NCBI GenBank assembly: GCA_030639305.1
Contig: DAOWCY010000014.1
Span: 1 to 57,794 of the forward strand
Reading direction: 5' to 3'
Source: JAGLQA01 sp023135565
GTDB taxonomy: Bacteria; Acidobacteriota; Aminicenantia; UBA2199
DNA length: 57,794 nucleotides
The notes beneath the pieces were generated by a model. It was not told the origin of the DNA, did not search any database, and worked only from the letters and a program-made list of their open reading frames with translations. This document shows positions 24,116-32,878 of the stretch, in pieces. Made by a program: the position numbers and the translations under genes. Every line of letters begins with the position of its first letter. The first letter of the stretch is position 1.

Positions 24116-27100
24116 TTCTTGACCAGGGCAAAAACAGCTTCCCGCTTGATCGGCTTGGCAATATAATCATCCATCCCGGAATCGAGACACTTCTCCCGGT
24201 CACCTTTCATACTCTGGGCAGTCATGGCAATGATGGGAATATCCACGAATCCCTGCTCCCTGATTACCCGGGTGGCATCCAGACCATTCATCCTGGGCAT
24301 CTGTACATCCATGAAGATCAAATCGAATTTTTCCGGTTCCGCTGTAAATACATCCACAGCTTCCTCACCGTCTAAAACCGCGGTGACACGATACCCTCCC
24401 TTAATCAACATAAACTGGGCCAGCTTCTGGTTGATCATATTGTCCTCCACCAGGAGAATATGGGTGGAATGTTTGGCTTCTTCGTCGATAGTGTGCCGGG
24501 TGACCAGTTCCTCCTCTATAAAATCGTCTTCAACCCCTACTTTTTTAACCGATAACCGTTCGATTAACCTGATCAACTTTTGCCTTTGCACCGGTTTAGG
24601 CAGAAAACCGTCAAACCCCGCATCCTTGAACTTTTTAGAACGGCTCATAGTAGAAGAAGAAAATGCCAGCAGCGGTATGTCGCACATGGGAGAACCCATG
24701 TCGCGGATATCCCGGGCTACTATGTAACCGCTTTTCTCCGGCATCCAGATATCCAGGATGCAGATGTCGATGGGTTCACCTGCAGCGAAGCTCTCCCGGA
24801 TAACCGGCAATACATCGGCGGCATTATCCAACTGCAACACTTCCATTTCGGAACGTTCTAATATGTGAGACAAAATATCTAAGTTGCTGCGGTTGTCATC
24901 GACAATTAAAACCCTCTTGCCGCTTAGATGCCGATGCTCTATCTTTTCTTCCGGCGCTTTTCTCGATTTCACCATCCAGGCGGTAAAGTGAAAGGTGCTC
25001 CCTTTACCCAATTCACTTTCAGCCCACACGTCACCTTTCATTAGATTCGCTATCTGTTTACAAATTGCCAGCCCTAACCCGGTGCCGCCATATATCCTGG
25101 TAGTAGACCCGTCTGCCTGCTGGAACACATCGAAAATAGCTTCCAACTTATCCGCCGGGATGCCGATACCTGTATCGCGTACCCTGACATGAAGTTTTAT
25201 CTTCCCTTTCTCATCATCCTCTTCTTCCATTTTCAAGGAAAGCTCGATCTCTCCTTTCCGGGTAAATTTGGCGGCGTTTCCCATCAGGTTGACCAATACC
25301 TGGCGAAACCTGCCCGGGTCTCCCTTCACGAAAGCAGGAATATGGTCGCCGATACGACACAACAGTTCCACGGACTTGCTGCCGATCCTGGGGTGGATAA
25401 TGTCGATCACATCAAAGACAGTCACCTCAGGATCGAAATCAATAGGGATAAGTGACAGCTTCCCGGCCTCGATCCTGGAAAAATCGAGGATATCGTTTAA
25501 TATAGCGATTAAGGCTTCTCCACTGCGGCCGATGGTCCTGGAAAAGTCCTGCTGGTCCTCTGTCAGGTCTGTATCCATAAGCATGTCGGTAAAACCGATA
25601 ATACTGTTCATGGGAGTACGAATCTCGTGGCTCATACGGGCCAGGAATTCGCTTTTGGCTCTATTGGCTCTATTGGCTGTTTGCCGTTCCATCTCGGCGA
25701 TTTCCTTTGCTTTTCGCAGTTCCCGCGATTGTTTGAGAATCTCTTCGTTGGCCTGGAACAATTGTCGATTGGATTTTTCCAACCGCTTGTTGGATTCGTC
25801 GTACTGGCGGGTTCTTTCAGCCACAAGCGCTTCTAACTCTATCTTGTTTTTTGTGAGCCGTTTTACCCGTAACCGGTAGAGACCGGCTGCTAAAAACAAA
25901 AAAGCAAAAAAAGAAAACAGGTAAAACCATTGGGTTTGATAAAAATAGGGCTGCACATAAAATGAAACAGCAGCCCCGGTTTCATTCCAGACCCCGTCAT
26001 TGTTGCAGGCCTTTACCCGGAAAGTATAAGTCCCGGGGGAGAGTTTGGTGTAATAGGCGGTCCTGCGCGTACCCACATCGAACCAACCGGCATCCACGCC
26101 CGCTAATTTGTATTTGAATCGTACCTTTGACGGCGCCAGGAAACTTAAGGCCGTATAATGTATTTCGATTTGTGTGATCCCCGGGGGGATAACCGGTTCG
26201 TTTTTATTAGAGGGGGAATGAATCGCGAGCCTTGTTTTGTTTATCATGATGGCTTCGATTTTCACGGGCGGCGGCAGCGGGTTGGTGACAATAGCGCCCG
26301 GGTCGATAATAGCCACCCCCTTAATGGTCGGGAACCAGAGCTTTCCAGCGCGGCTCTTCCATCCGGCCGGCTGGGTGCCGCCGTTACATTCCCTGCTTTT
26401 CATGCCGTCTTTATCGTCATAAGATATAGAACGGACGGAAGCCTTGCTGCCGGCGAAAAAATCGTCGAGTTCTTTTTTATTTACCTGGAAAATCCCCTTA
26501 TTACAGCTCATCCACAGGTTACCGGTGTCATCTTCCAGCACCTGGAATATTGTGTCGTTGAAGAGTCCGGCGGCGGAAGTAATACCGTCGATCTTACCAT
26601 TTTTGAGACGGTTTAGCCCCTCGTCCGTGCCGATCCACAGGGCGCCCTCCCGGTCTTCATAGATGGCGCCGATCATGTCGTTGGTCATACCGTTTTCAGT
26701 CGTATATACGCTGAACTTGCCGTCTTTCATGCGGTTCAGACCGCCGTCCGTGCCGATCCACAGGATACCCTTTCGATCTTCATGGATCACTCTTATGGTA
26801 TTATTGGATAAACCTTCCTTCCTGGTATAGGTGCTGATTTTGCCGTTTTTCAGCCGGTTGAGTCCATGGTCCGTGCCGATCCACAGTGCGCCCCGGCGGT
26901 CCTGGCAAAGAGAACCGACGGAATTATGCGTTAGACCGTCTTTTTGGGTAATCGAGGTAAACATGCCGTTTTTCAGGCAGTTCAGTCCTTCGTCCGTGCC
27001 GATCCACAAACGACCGGCGCGATCTTCAAGGGTGGACCAGACAATATCACTGTTCAGCCCCTGCCTTTTAATAATACTTCGTGAAATAGACCCCTCATAG

Positions 27101-28434
27101 GCTGCGGACGCCGTCCGCCTCCCGGTAAAATGGGTAACTGCTCCATTTTTGAAGCGGTTCAAGCCGCTGCCGTAGGTGCCGATCCAAATAGCGCCTTCCC
27201 GGTCCTCATAGATAGATTGCACCACTTCACCGGACAGCCCGTCTTTTTGGGTGAGCAGGGTAAACTTGCCGTCTTTGAGACGGTTCAGTCCCCCGCCGTC
27301 CGTGCCGATCCACAGGCTTCCTTCCCGGTCTTCATATATAGAGATCACGATGTTATTGGATAAACCTTGCGCCATCGTGTATAACGCAAATTCTCCTTCC
27401 CGCAGCCGGTTCAGGCCGCCGTCCGTGCCGACCCATAGGCTTCCTTCCCGGTCTTCATAGATGGCATTAACTACATTATCACCTAAACCCTGTTTAGTGG
27501 TATATTTAGTAAATTTGTTTTCTTTGAGACGGTTCAGACCGCCGCCGTGGGTGCCGATCCAGAGGACGCCCCGGCGGTCTTCACAAATAGATATTACCGG
27601 GTGCCGGGATAAACCGTCTGCTTTGCTATAGGCATGGATTTTCCCGTCTTTCAAGCAATTCAGCCCCCCGTCCGTGCCGATCCAGAGGTTCCCCCGGCGG
27701 TCTAAATAGAGAACTCCGATAGTTGGGTTCAATAGCCTTTCTTTGCTAAAAGAAGCTTTTGGGTCAACCTGGTCGGTGATGCTTTCCCCAGGCCCTTTAT
27801 AGGTTGGGGGCGCCGCCCCCTTTGGGTCAACCTGGCCGGTGATGCTTTTCCCAGGCCCTTTATGGGTTGGGGGCGCCGCCCCCTTTTTATTAAAGATGGT
27901 AAATTTGCCGTCTTTGAAACGGTTTAATCCATTTTCAGTGCCGATCCACAGGTTTCCTTTTTGATCTCCGCAAATAGACCAGACAATATCGTTGGATAAG
28001 CCATTTTTTGTGTTATATATGGTATATTTGCCATCTTTCAGGCATATCAGACCGCCGCCGTGGGTGCCGATCCAGAGATTACCCCGGCGGTCTTCATGAA
28101 GGGCTTTGATCCAGTTACTGGATATTTGTTTTACTTTTTTTCTGTCGTAGATATCGAAATGGACCCCGTCAAAACGGACCAAACCCTCCTGGGTGCCTAA
28201 CCAGAGATAGCCGTCGCCGGTTTGGGTGATGGTATGCACCGTGCCCTGGGGCAGACCTTCTTCCACTCCCCAGACATTTAGGATATACTGGCTGAGTTTC
28301 TTGCCCGGATCTAAAGAGAATAAAAGTGAAGGCAGCAGGGCTATCCCTAAAAAAAAAGAGAATAGTAAATTATAATTATTTCTTCCCGGCGCAGTGCCAG
28401 CGGGTCGTCTAACTTTCATATAAAAAATAACCAT
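24088..28434 (-). CDS. giant hybrid histidine kinase with propeller (copy 2), carrying in-frame repeat insertions
   Basis: 1448 residues with the same layout as copy 1: anchor helix, about 14 propeller blades, Y_Y_Y domain, membrane helix, coiled coil, HisKA (ARMSHEIRTPMNS), HATPase_c and two receivers. Three places differ from copy 1 because of mosaic repeat DNA. (a) Codons 27763-27890 encode two tandem 21-residue units (GAAPPTHKGPGKSITGQVDP and GAAPPTYKGPGESITDQVDP, each plus K) inside a blade. (b) Codons near 27075-27125 encode GRRTASAAYEGSISRSIIK between blades. (c) The last residues are ARGAGGL and the stop lies in a repeat. All keep the frame. A promoter suggests transcription starts near 28436, so ATG 28434 would be leaderless; ATG 28419 is the alternative. 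The frame upstream to 28557 is repeat-derived. Confidence 0.88.
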   Translation of the reverse strand: MVIFYMKVRRPAGTAPGRNNYNLLFSFFLGIALLPSLLFSLDPGKKLSQYILNVWGVEEGLPQGTVHTITQTGDGYLWLGTQEGLVRFDGVHFDIYDRKKVKQISSNWIKALHEDRRGNLWIGTHGGGLICLKDGKYTIYNTKNGLSNDIVWSICGDQKGNLWIGTENGLNRFKDGKFTIFNKKGAAPPTHKGPGKSITGQVDPKGAAPPTYKGPGESITDQVDPKASFSKERLLNPTIGVLYLDRRGNLWIGTDGGLNCLKDGKIHAYSKADGLSRHPVISICEDRRGVLWIGTHGGGLNRLKENKFTKYTTKQGLGDNVVNAIYEDREGSLWVGTDGGLNRLREGEFALYTMAQGLSNNIVISIYEDREGSLWIGTDGGGLNRLKDGKFTLLTQKDGLSGEVVQSIYEDREGAIWIGTYGSGLNRFKNGAVTHFTGRRTASAAYEGSISRSIIKRQGLNSDIVWSTLEDRAGRLWIGTDEGLNCLKNGMFTSITQKDGLTHNSVGSLCQDRRGALWIGTDHGLNRLKNGKISTYTRKEGLSNNTIRVIHEDRKGILWIGTDGGLNRMKDGKFSVYTTENGMTNDMIGAIYEDREGALWIGTDEGLNRLKNGKIDGITSAAGLFNDTIFQVLEDDTGNLWMSCNKGIFQVNKKELDDFFAGSKASVRSISYDDKDGMKSRECNGGTQPAGWKSRAGKLWFPTIKGVAIIDPGAIVTNPLPPPVKIEAIMINKTRLAIHSPSNKNEPVIPPGITQIEIHYTALSFLAPSKVRFKYKLAGVDAGWFDVGTRRTAYYTKLSPGTYTFRVKACNNDGVWNETGAAVSFYVQPYFYQTQWFYLFSFFAFLFLAAGLYRLRVKRLTKNKIELEALVAERTRQYDESNKRLEKSNRQLFQANEEILKQSRELRKAKEIAEMERQTANRANRAKSEFLARMSHEIRTPMNSIIGFTDMLMDTDLTEDQQDFSRTIGRSGEALIAILNDILDFSRIEAGKLSLIPIDFDPEVTVFDVIDIIHPRIGSKSVELLCRIGDHIPAFVKGDPGRFRQVLVNLMGNAAKFTRKGEIELSLKMEEEDDEKGKIKLHVRVRDTGIGIPADKLEAIFDVFQQADGSTTRIYGGTGLGLAICKQIANLMKGDVWAESELGKGSTFHFTAWMVKSRKAPEEKIEHRHLSGKRVLIVDDNRSNLDILSHILERSEMEVLQLDNAADVLPVIRESFAAGEPIDICILDIWMPEKSGYIVARDIRDMGSPMCDIPLLAFSSSTMSRSKKFKDAGFDGFLPKPVQRQKLIRLIERLSVKKVGVEDDFIEEELVTRHTIDEEAKHSTHILLVEDNMINQKLAQFMLIKGGYRVTAVLDGEEAVDVFTAEPEKFDLIFMDVQMPRMNGLDATRVIREQGFVDIPIIAMTAQSMKGDREKCLDSGMDDYIAKPIKREAVFALVKKWARGAGGL
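27075..27125 (+). repeat. mosaic element inside the propeller coding region
   Basis: CCCCTCATAGGCTG then GCGGA-CGCCG-TCCGC (27104-27118), the same lead-in and palindrome as at 13981-14009. It lies inside the coding sequence of kinase copy 2 (minus strand) and keeps the reading frame. Confidence 0.85.
27763..27890 (+). repeat. two tandem 63-bp mosaic elements inside the propeller coding region
   Basis: Each 63-base unit reads TTTGGGTCAACCTGG, then GATGCTTT(T)CCC, AGGCCCTTTAT(A/G)GGTTG, then GGGGG-CGCCG-CCCCC. The palindromes are at 27806-27820 and 27869-27883, exactly 63 bases apart. 63 is a multiple of three, so the host frame is unbroken and 21 residues are added per unit. Confidence 0.88.
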
Positions 28435-28442
28435 GTCGGGTA

Positions 28443-28470
28443 AGTATATCAAAAAATAAAAATTTTTCAA
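28443..28470 (-). promoter_or_regulatory. promoter of kinase copy 2
   Basis: On the minus strand TTGAAA (28470-28465), a 16-base spacer and TATACT (28448-28443). The predicted transcription start near 28436 falls at or just before the ATG at 28434, so either the message is leaderless or translation starts at 28419. Confidence 0.55.
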
Positions 28471-28502
28471 GCTGGACAACATACGTCCGGATTGTCCAAC
28501 AA

Positions 28503-28541
28503 CTTTGCCTCCGGCCCCACCACGTGGGGAGGGGTTAAGGC
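28503..28541 (-). repeat. mosaic element with CCCCAC-CAC-GTGGGG
   Basis: TTTGCCTCCGGC box followed by the palindrome at 28515-28529 and GAGGGGTTAAGGCAGG. It separates the kinase promoter from the thioesterase remnant. Confidence 0.65.
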
Positions 28542-28553
28542 AGGATAACTTTC

Positions 28554-28706
28554 TCAATGATCCGATCTCCGCGGCCTGCGCCTCTCTCCATCTAAAATCA
28601 ACCAGGCTGCTACCGCTGCACCCAATACCGCGCCTTTTTCATCTAAAACCCGGAAATCCCGGAGAGCAAAAAGCCGCACTTTTTTCTTTGTCGAACCTGT
28701 AGTCAT
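28554..28706 (-). pseudogene. remnant of an acyl-ACP thioesterase
   Basis: A 50-residue frame whose sequence RLFALRDFRVLDEKGAVLGA, then AVAAWLILDGERRRPRR, matches the core of FatA-type acyl-ACP thioesterases (pattern 'f.iRDF.i.d..G..la.a.s.W.v.D...rRp.R'). A full thioesterase has about 240-250 residues; neither its N-terminal hot-dog half nor the C-terminal domain is present, and the frame ends at TGA 28554-28556. The fragment lies between a mosaic repeat and the aldolase terminator. Most likely a decayed gene. The match is from memory of the family. Confidence 0.6.
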
Positions 28707-28809
28707 TTCTTTCTCGCATCCAGTATACAAATGCCAACTGACGGGTTCAATTCGAAATGACTTTTTACTCTAAAAACTAACCGGTTCCACTTCCGCCTTC
28801 CCGAAGTGC

Positions 28810-28868
28810 AAAAAAATCCCGCACAGTGCGAGGTCCCGGTGCTGTGACGAATTCGCCACAGCACCGGG
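28810..28868 (-). terminator. double-hairpin terminator of the aldolase gene
   Basis: On the minus strand, 28 bases after the aldolase stop, CCCGGTGCTGTG/CACAGCACCGGG form a perfect 12-bp stem (28868-28835). This is followed by CCTCGCA-CTG-TGCGGG (28833-28818) and a T7 run (28816-28810). The second hairpin plus T run is a classical intrinsic terminator. Confidence 0.8.
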
Positions 28869-28895
28869 CGCCGCCTGCTGAGAGCAGGATGCGGC

Positions 28896-29813
28896 TTATT
28901 CGCCTTCGCCCCGGTAGATTTTGTAAGCTTCGTCTACCGGTTTGCCGTAAACTGTGATGGCTGTGATAGCATTGCACATATTTACAGCTTCTTTAAGCGA
29001 TTTTTGATGAACATTTCTCCCGGTGGCATTACCGGCTGCACCGGAGATAAAAATCTGGTCATGGAGACCTTGCAAAAAGGCCTTAGGATCGATGCTCGAC
29101 CCGCCCGCACAAATCACTTTGGTTCTACCGGCAGCTTTGGTCGCTTGCTTCAGGATTTCGGCCGATTTTTCACCCTCTTTTTTGGGGTAATTTATCTTGA
29201 CAAAATCGGCCCCCAGGGTGGCTGCGACTCCTGTAGCCCCGGCAATCAGGTCGGGGTCTTTTTCATCTTTTACCGCCTGTCCGCGGGGATAAACCCATAG
29301 TACTGAGAGCAGTCCTACTTGATGCGCTTTGTAAATTGCCTGGGCTGCTTCTCTTATCATTATGTGTTCGAATTCACTGCCAAGGTAGATGGTGTAGCCC
29401 ACTGCCAGGATATTCAGACCTGAATTATTCTTGAACTCCGCCACCTGCTCGACGTCGATCAACTGCATGGAGAGCGGGTCTCTCTGGGCAGTTTTCACCA
29501 GGTTGGTTTTTGAATTCAGTTTAATTAAATAGGGCACATCGGGATAGTCGGTGCCGTACAGGGATACCAAACCCATCTGCGCAGCAAAAACCCCGATCTC
29601 GGCAGTACCGGCAATTTTAAAGAGATGTTCAGGTTCGTTATCGTCTTCGTGAATGCCTGCACCAAAAAAATCCTTGTTCAGGTGCTCGATTTTTTGGTCG
29701 CCGGCAAAGAGCATCAACCTGCCGGACCCCATAGTAATATCATCGTAGTTGTTTAAGTACTCATTAATGCTCCCGCTGGGAACATCCGCCGGAATGTAAA
29801 TATTTTCATCCAT
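28896..29813 (-). CDS. class I fructose-bisphosphate aldolase (DhnA/FbaB type)
   Basis: A 305-residue TIM-barrel enzyme that would split or form fructose 1,6-bisphosphate (or a related sugar phosphate) through a Schiff base. Visible motifs are GRLMLFAGDQKIEHLN near residue 32, YLIKLNSKT, ILAVGYTIYLGS, VLWVYPRGQ, LGADFVKINYPK (candidate Schiff-base Lys), VICAGGSSID and FISGAAGNATGRNVHQ (phosphate-binding loop). Start fixed by GGAGG before the ATG. It is a single transcription unit with its own strong terminator. DeoC/LacD relatives are less likely given the GAAGNATGRN loop. Confidence 0.88.
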   Translation of the reverse strand: MDENIYIPADVPSGSINEYLNNYDDITMGSGRLMLFAGDQKIEHLNKDFFGAGIHEDDNEPEHLFKIAGTAEIGVFAAQMGLVSLYGTDYPDVPYLIKLNSKTNLVKTAQRDPLSMQLIDVEQVAEFKNNSGLNILAVGYTIYLGSEFEHIMIREAAQAIYKAHQVGLLSVLWVYPRGQAVKDEKDPDLIAGATGVAATLGADFVKINYPKKEGEKSAEILKQATKAAGRTKVICAGGSSIDPKAFLQGLHDQIFISGAAGNATGRNVHQKSLKEAVNMCNAITAITVYGKPVDEAYKIYRGEGE

Positions 29814-29845
29814 AATTAGGTACCTCCAAACATGAATATTACCCT

Positions 29846-29890
29846 ATTTGCAATCTTTTTTCAAGTCTTTGCAATCTTTTTTTCAAGTAT
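29846..29890. repeat. tandem TTTGCAATCTTTTTTCAAG pair upstream of the aldolase
   Basis: Two near-perfect 19-21-base units in the 205-base gap between the aldolase and the next gene. Further on (29957-29985) comes a seven-base simple repeat CTCGAAA. Could be regulatory or simple drift. Confidence 0.45.
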
Positions 29891-30018
29891 AATATTCGAT
29901 CTTTTAGAATTTTCTTCAAGAATAATACCCGGGCTTTAAAAACCTGTTTCCGCCCGTTCGATCTTAAAACTCGAAACTCGAAACTCAAAACCGGGACTTC
30001 AAATTCTACCGTATCAGG

Positions 30019-30945
30019 TTACTTCTTTTCTCCGACAATGAGACTATTAAAAATTGTTTTATTATAAGCGCCGCCTTTCCTGATCTTCATGAAGGTGCCC
30101 ATGCCCGCATCCGGGTATGCAAGGGCCATAAAATATTTCCCGTTAAAGGCAACTACTTTATCCTTCATCACCAGGATTTCCCAGGGTAAAAAGGCGTCCT
30201 GTTTCGGATACTTTTTGTCTAACTTCGGGAGGAAATACGGTTCTCCTTTTTCATCTGGCTCTCCAACTCCAATCAGGGTTAATTTTTTGTCGGGGAAGCT
30301 CAGGGAAAAAACTTTATCCGCTCTGCTGCTTTTGGGGAAGTTTTCGTCGATCTTTTTCAGTATTTCATCATAGTTGGTCTTTTTGGCATAGGTGACTACA
30401 TCGTCAAAATAGGGCATAAATATGCCGAAGCGGTATTTCCAGAGTTTTTTCGCCGTTAAGCCTTTTTTTGAACCATAAGGTGCATTTTTGACTTCCGAAA
30501 GTCCTTTGCACATCTCGACCATCTTGAAATTTAAGGTGATATAATCCTTTTCAACCGCGGGGAAATCTTTCTGGAAATAAGCATTGCCCCAATAAATCGG
30601 GTTCCGGTAAGATACTTCGATGTTATCGTTCTCTTTGTAAAGCGCAAATCGCGTTACCGCGGCATAAGCAAGTAACCCGCCGTATTTGTTTAAGAATTTG
30701 CCGGCTGTTTTTTTCAATACCTCATTGGTAATGCAAATCACCACCCTGTTCTTATCTTGCAGCGGCGAATACTTGCCGAGAATCTCGAAGCCGTTCTCCG
30801 TTAGCAGGTTTTCGACTTTGGTGACAGCATCGTTCATTTCGCCTTTTTCGATGCCTGCCAACACATAAGGCTTATACCTCACATCTTCGGAATAAAGAAG
30901 CGAAATCCCAATCACGATAAAGAAAACTAAGAAAAATTTTTTCAT
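30019..30945 (-). CDS. secreted protein of unknown function (DUF302-like N-terminal half)
   Basis: 308 residues with a signal peptide (MKKFFLVFFIVIGISLLYSE). Residues about 30-120 (VENLLTENGFEILGKYSPLQ, then RVVICITN ... LAYAAVTRFALYKENDNIEV, YRNPIYWGNAYF) resemble the DUF302/TT1751-like fold: a ferredoxin-like strand-helix pattern ending in an 'NP.y' loop. The rest, rich in Lys and aromatic residues, I do not recognise. Start fixed by TAGGAGA. It stands alone between the aldolase and the FadL gene, same strand. Function unknown. Confidence 0.65.
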   Translation of the reverse strand: MKKFFLVFFIVIGISLLYSEDVRYKPYVLAGIEKGEMNDAVTKVENLLTENGFEILGKYSPLQDKNRVVICITNEVLKKTAGKFLNKYGGLLAYAAVTRFALYKENDNIEVSYRNPIYWGNAYFQKDFPAVEKDYITLNFKMVEMCKGLSEVKNAPYGSKKGLTAKKLWKYRFGIFMPYFDDVVTYAKKTNYDEILKKIDENFPKSSRADKVFSLSFPDKKLTLIGVGEPDEKGEPYFLPKLDKKYPKQDAFLPWEILVMKDKVVAFNGKYFMALAYPDAGMGTFMKIRKGGAYNKTIFNSLIVGEKK

Positions 30946-31238
30946 TTTTATCTCCTATTTTTAATTTTTATTCAATTTTAACCAACACCATTGCATGGCG
31001 GCAATGAACAAAAAACAAAAGTTCACACATTTTGGTTTCCAACCCTTTGGCGGTTTTCTCTCTAACTTTAGTCTTGAAACACTCACTGTAACTGTACTTT
31101 TTTTAGTTAAGCTTATCAATATCACTCTCGCTGAGATTCTTTAATACCACATAAAAAAACAGATGTCAATAAATTTTTTCAAAAAAAATGATTTTTTTGA
31201 TTTTATGAACGTTTTCTTGAAATTTTTCCCAATAAAAC
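30946..31238. other. gap upstream of the DUF302-like gene
   Basis: The 376-base stretch 30946-31321 contains no credible gene; a short Lys/Phe-rich minus-strand frame (31141-31344) is AT-rich noise that overlaps the FadL terminator. A TGAACnnnnnnCAAAAGTTCA inverted repeat lies near 31006-31023. Confidence 0.4.
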
Positions 31239-31273
31239 AAAAGGGGCAGCGCTTAAAAAGCGCCGCCCCTTTT
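31239..31273 (-). terminator. intrinsic terminator of the FadL-like gene
   Basis: AAAAGGGGC(A)GCGCTT / AAGCGC(C)GCCCCTTTT hairpin; on the minus strand it is followed by TTTTGTTTTATT. It lies about 50 bases past the stop codon. Confidence 0.85.
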
Positions 31274-31321
31274 AATGAATAACTGGGTTTTTGTTTACAA
31301 CTTACGTCACAATGCTTTGTT

Positions 31322-32590
31322 TTAGAATTTGAAAGTAAAAGCAAATGCGAATGCCCAAAGTTTCATACCGTGGGTCCCGGGCATTGCTTCTCCTGCAATT
31401 ATACCGGCAAGATCGGCTTCGCGGTCTTTTCCGCCGAGGTTATAGTCCACACCGAAATCCAGGTTGAATTTAGGCGTATTCATGCCGAAACCGAAGGTAA
31501 GCCAATTGGCTTCGGGGCTGGGGAGTAAGATATTCAATGTTGAAAGTGGGCCGGGGGCCGGGTCGATGTAATAGCCGAGCCTCAAAGCCATGCCTTTTTT
31601 GATCATGTATTCGAGACCGAAGCGCCATTGGATCCTGTCTTCCCAGTCTAACGTCGATGAGAAAGCAGCCTCGAAACCGAGAGCTTTCCACCCTGCGTCA
31701 TCCAGGGTTATGTCCAGCGTAGCCAGGTCGCCCCACTTGGTGTATTGGGCGTCCGCGGTTATCGTCAGTTTCGGGGTAGCTTTAATGGCAATACCGAAGC
31801 CGATCCACAGCGGGTTGGTGATGTCCCTATTGCCATCGGAAGATGGACTGAGACCGAGCAATGCCAGCCCGGGGATGTCGAGTGTGCCTGAGAGTTTCAG
31901 CTTTGAGGGAGTTCTAACGGTAAGCCCCATGCTGAACTGCTTAGCCGGTTTGAAGAGAACGCCGATGGTGGCGCCGAAGCCCATGCCCGTCATGCTTTCG
32001 GTGTATTGGCCGAAAGGTGTTCCCATTTCCATATCCAGCAGGGCGTAATTCAGGTTGAGCGCTATACCCAGGGAGAATTTGGGACTTAATTTGAAAGCCA
32101 CTACCGGGGCAAGGGTGACAGCACCGACGGCGCTTTCCCAGGTGTAAGCCGTAGGATCCGGAAAGGTTAGATTTGTCAGGTCGGAGCCTTCCCAGGCTCC
32201 GCCGATGCCCGAGGGCGTGTAGATGGATAGTCCTACTACAACTTTCGGTGAAATAGGTTTGAAGTAACCGATAAGACCGAGGGGGTATACTTTTTTCTTC
32301 GATGTCGCGTCGATAGCGGGAAGCCCGAAAGGAGTAAAGAAGTCGGTCTGGTAGGTAATTGTTGGTAGGGCCACTTCGCCGAAGATGGTGAAACTGGCTT
32401 TTTCCATCTGGGTTAAACCGGCAGGGTTCCAGTAAACCGCACTGTAATCATCTGCCAATCCAACGAACGCACCCCCCATGCTTGCGGCTTTTGTTCCCAC
32501 GGAGTTGACGTTAATGCCGTTGGAATAGAGGCCGGAAGCGAATAAGGAGATTACACCTAAGGTGACGAATAGTTTTAAAAATTTTCTCAT
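31322..32590 (-). CDS. OmpP1/FadL/TodX-family outer-membrane transporter
   Basis: A 422-residue 14-strand barrel protein that takes up hydrophobic molecules such as long-chain fatty acids across the outer membrane. Evidence: signal peptide (ends LFASGLYSNG), the family N-terminal hatch SVGTKAASMGGAFVGLADDYSA followed by VYWNPAGL (with the canonical NPAGL), alternating strands through the body, and a C-terminal aromatic end FAFAFTFKF typical of barrel assembly signals. Start fixed by AGGAGG. Single transcription unit with its own terminator. Its presence is direct evidence for an outer membrane. Confidence 0.92.
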   Translation of the reverse strand: MRKFLKLFVTLGVISLFASGLYSNGINVNSVGTKAASMGGAFVGLADDYSAVYWNPAGLTQMEKASFTIFGEVALPTITYQTDFFTPFGLPAIDATSKKKVYPLGLIGYFKPISPKVVVGLSIYTPSGIGGAWEGSDLTNLTFPDPTAYTWESAVGAVTLAPVVAFKLSPKFSLGIALNLNYALLDMEMGTPFGQYTESMTGMGFGATIGVLFKPAKQFSMGLTVRTPSKLKLSGTLDIPGLALLGLSPSSDGNRDITNPLWIGFGIAIKATPKLTITADAQYTKWGDLATLDITLDDAGWKALGFEAAFSSTLDWEDRIQWRFGLEYMIKKGMALRLGYYIDPAPGPLSTLNILLPSPEANWLTFGFGMNTPKFNLDFGVDYNLGGKDREADLAGIIAGEAMPGTHGMKLWAFAFAFTFKF

Positions 32591-32878
32591 ACTACCTCCT
32601 AGTATTTTTTATTCGTGGTCATTATATAAATAAAAAAAAGAAAAATCAAGTAAAATCGGCTATTTTATGAAAAAAAAGTATTTTCTTTCGATTTTTTTTG
32701 GTCGGCAGCCGGGTAAAGACTGAAATCCGCAGGCCGGAGGCTTAAATTATGAGTTATGAGTGATTAATGATGAGGGGCGGCTGAAAGCTGTTTCTGCTGC
32801 TGGCCCGATGCCGAATGCTGATATGGGGGTTGCATAAGTCCGCGAAATAGTATAAACTAAACTTGTTCGAGGTAATTA

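Noticed and set aside
28435..28557. N-terminal extension of kinase copy 2
   Set aside because: Runs through a mosaic palindrome and the promoter; transcription probably starts near 28436.
31141..31344. 67-codon minus-strand frame
   Set aside because: AT-rich, Lys/Phe-biased, overlaps a terminator and the end of the FadL gene.
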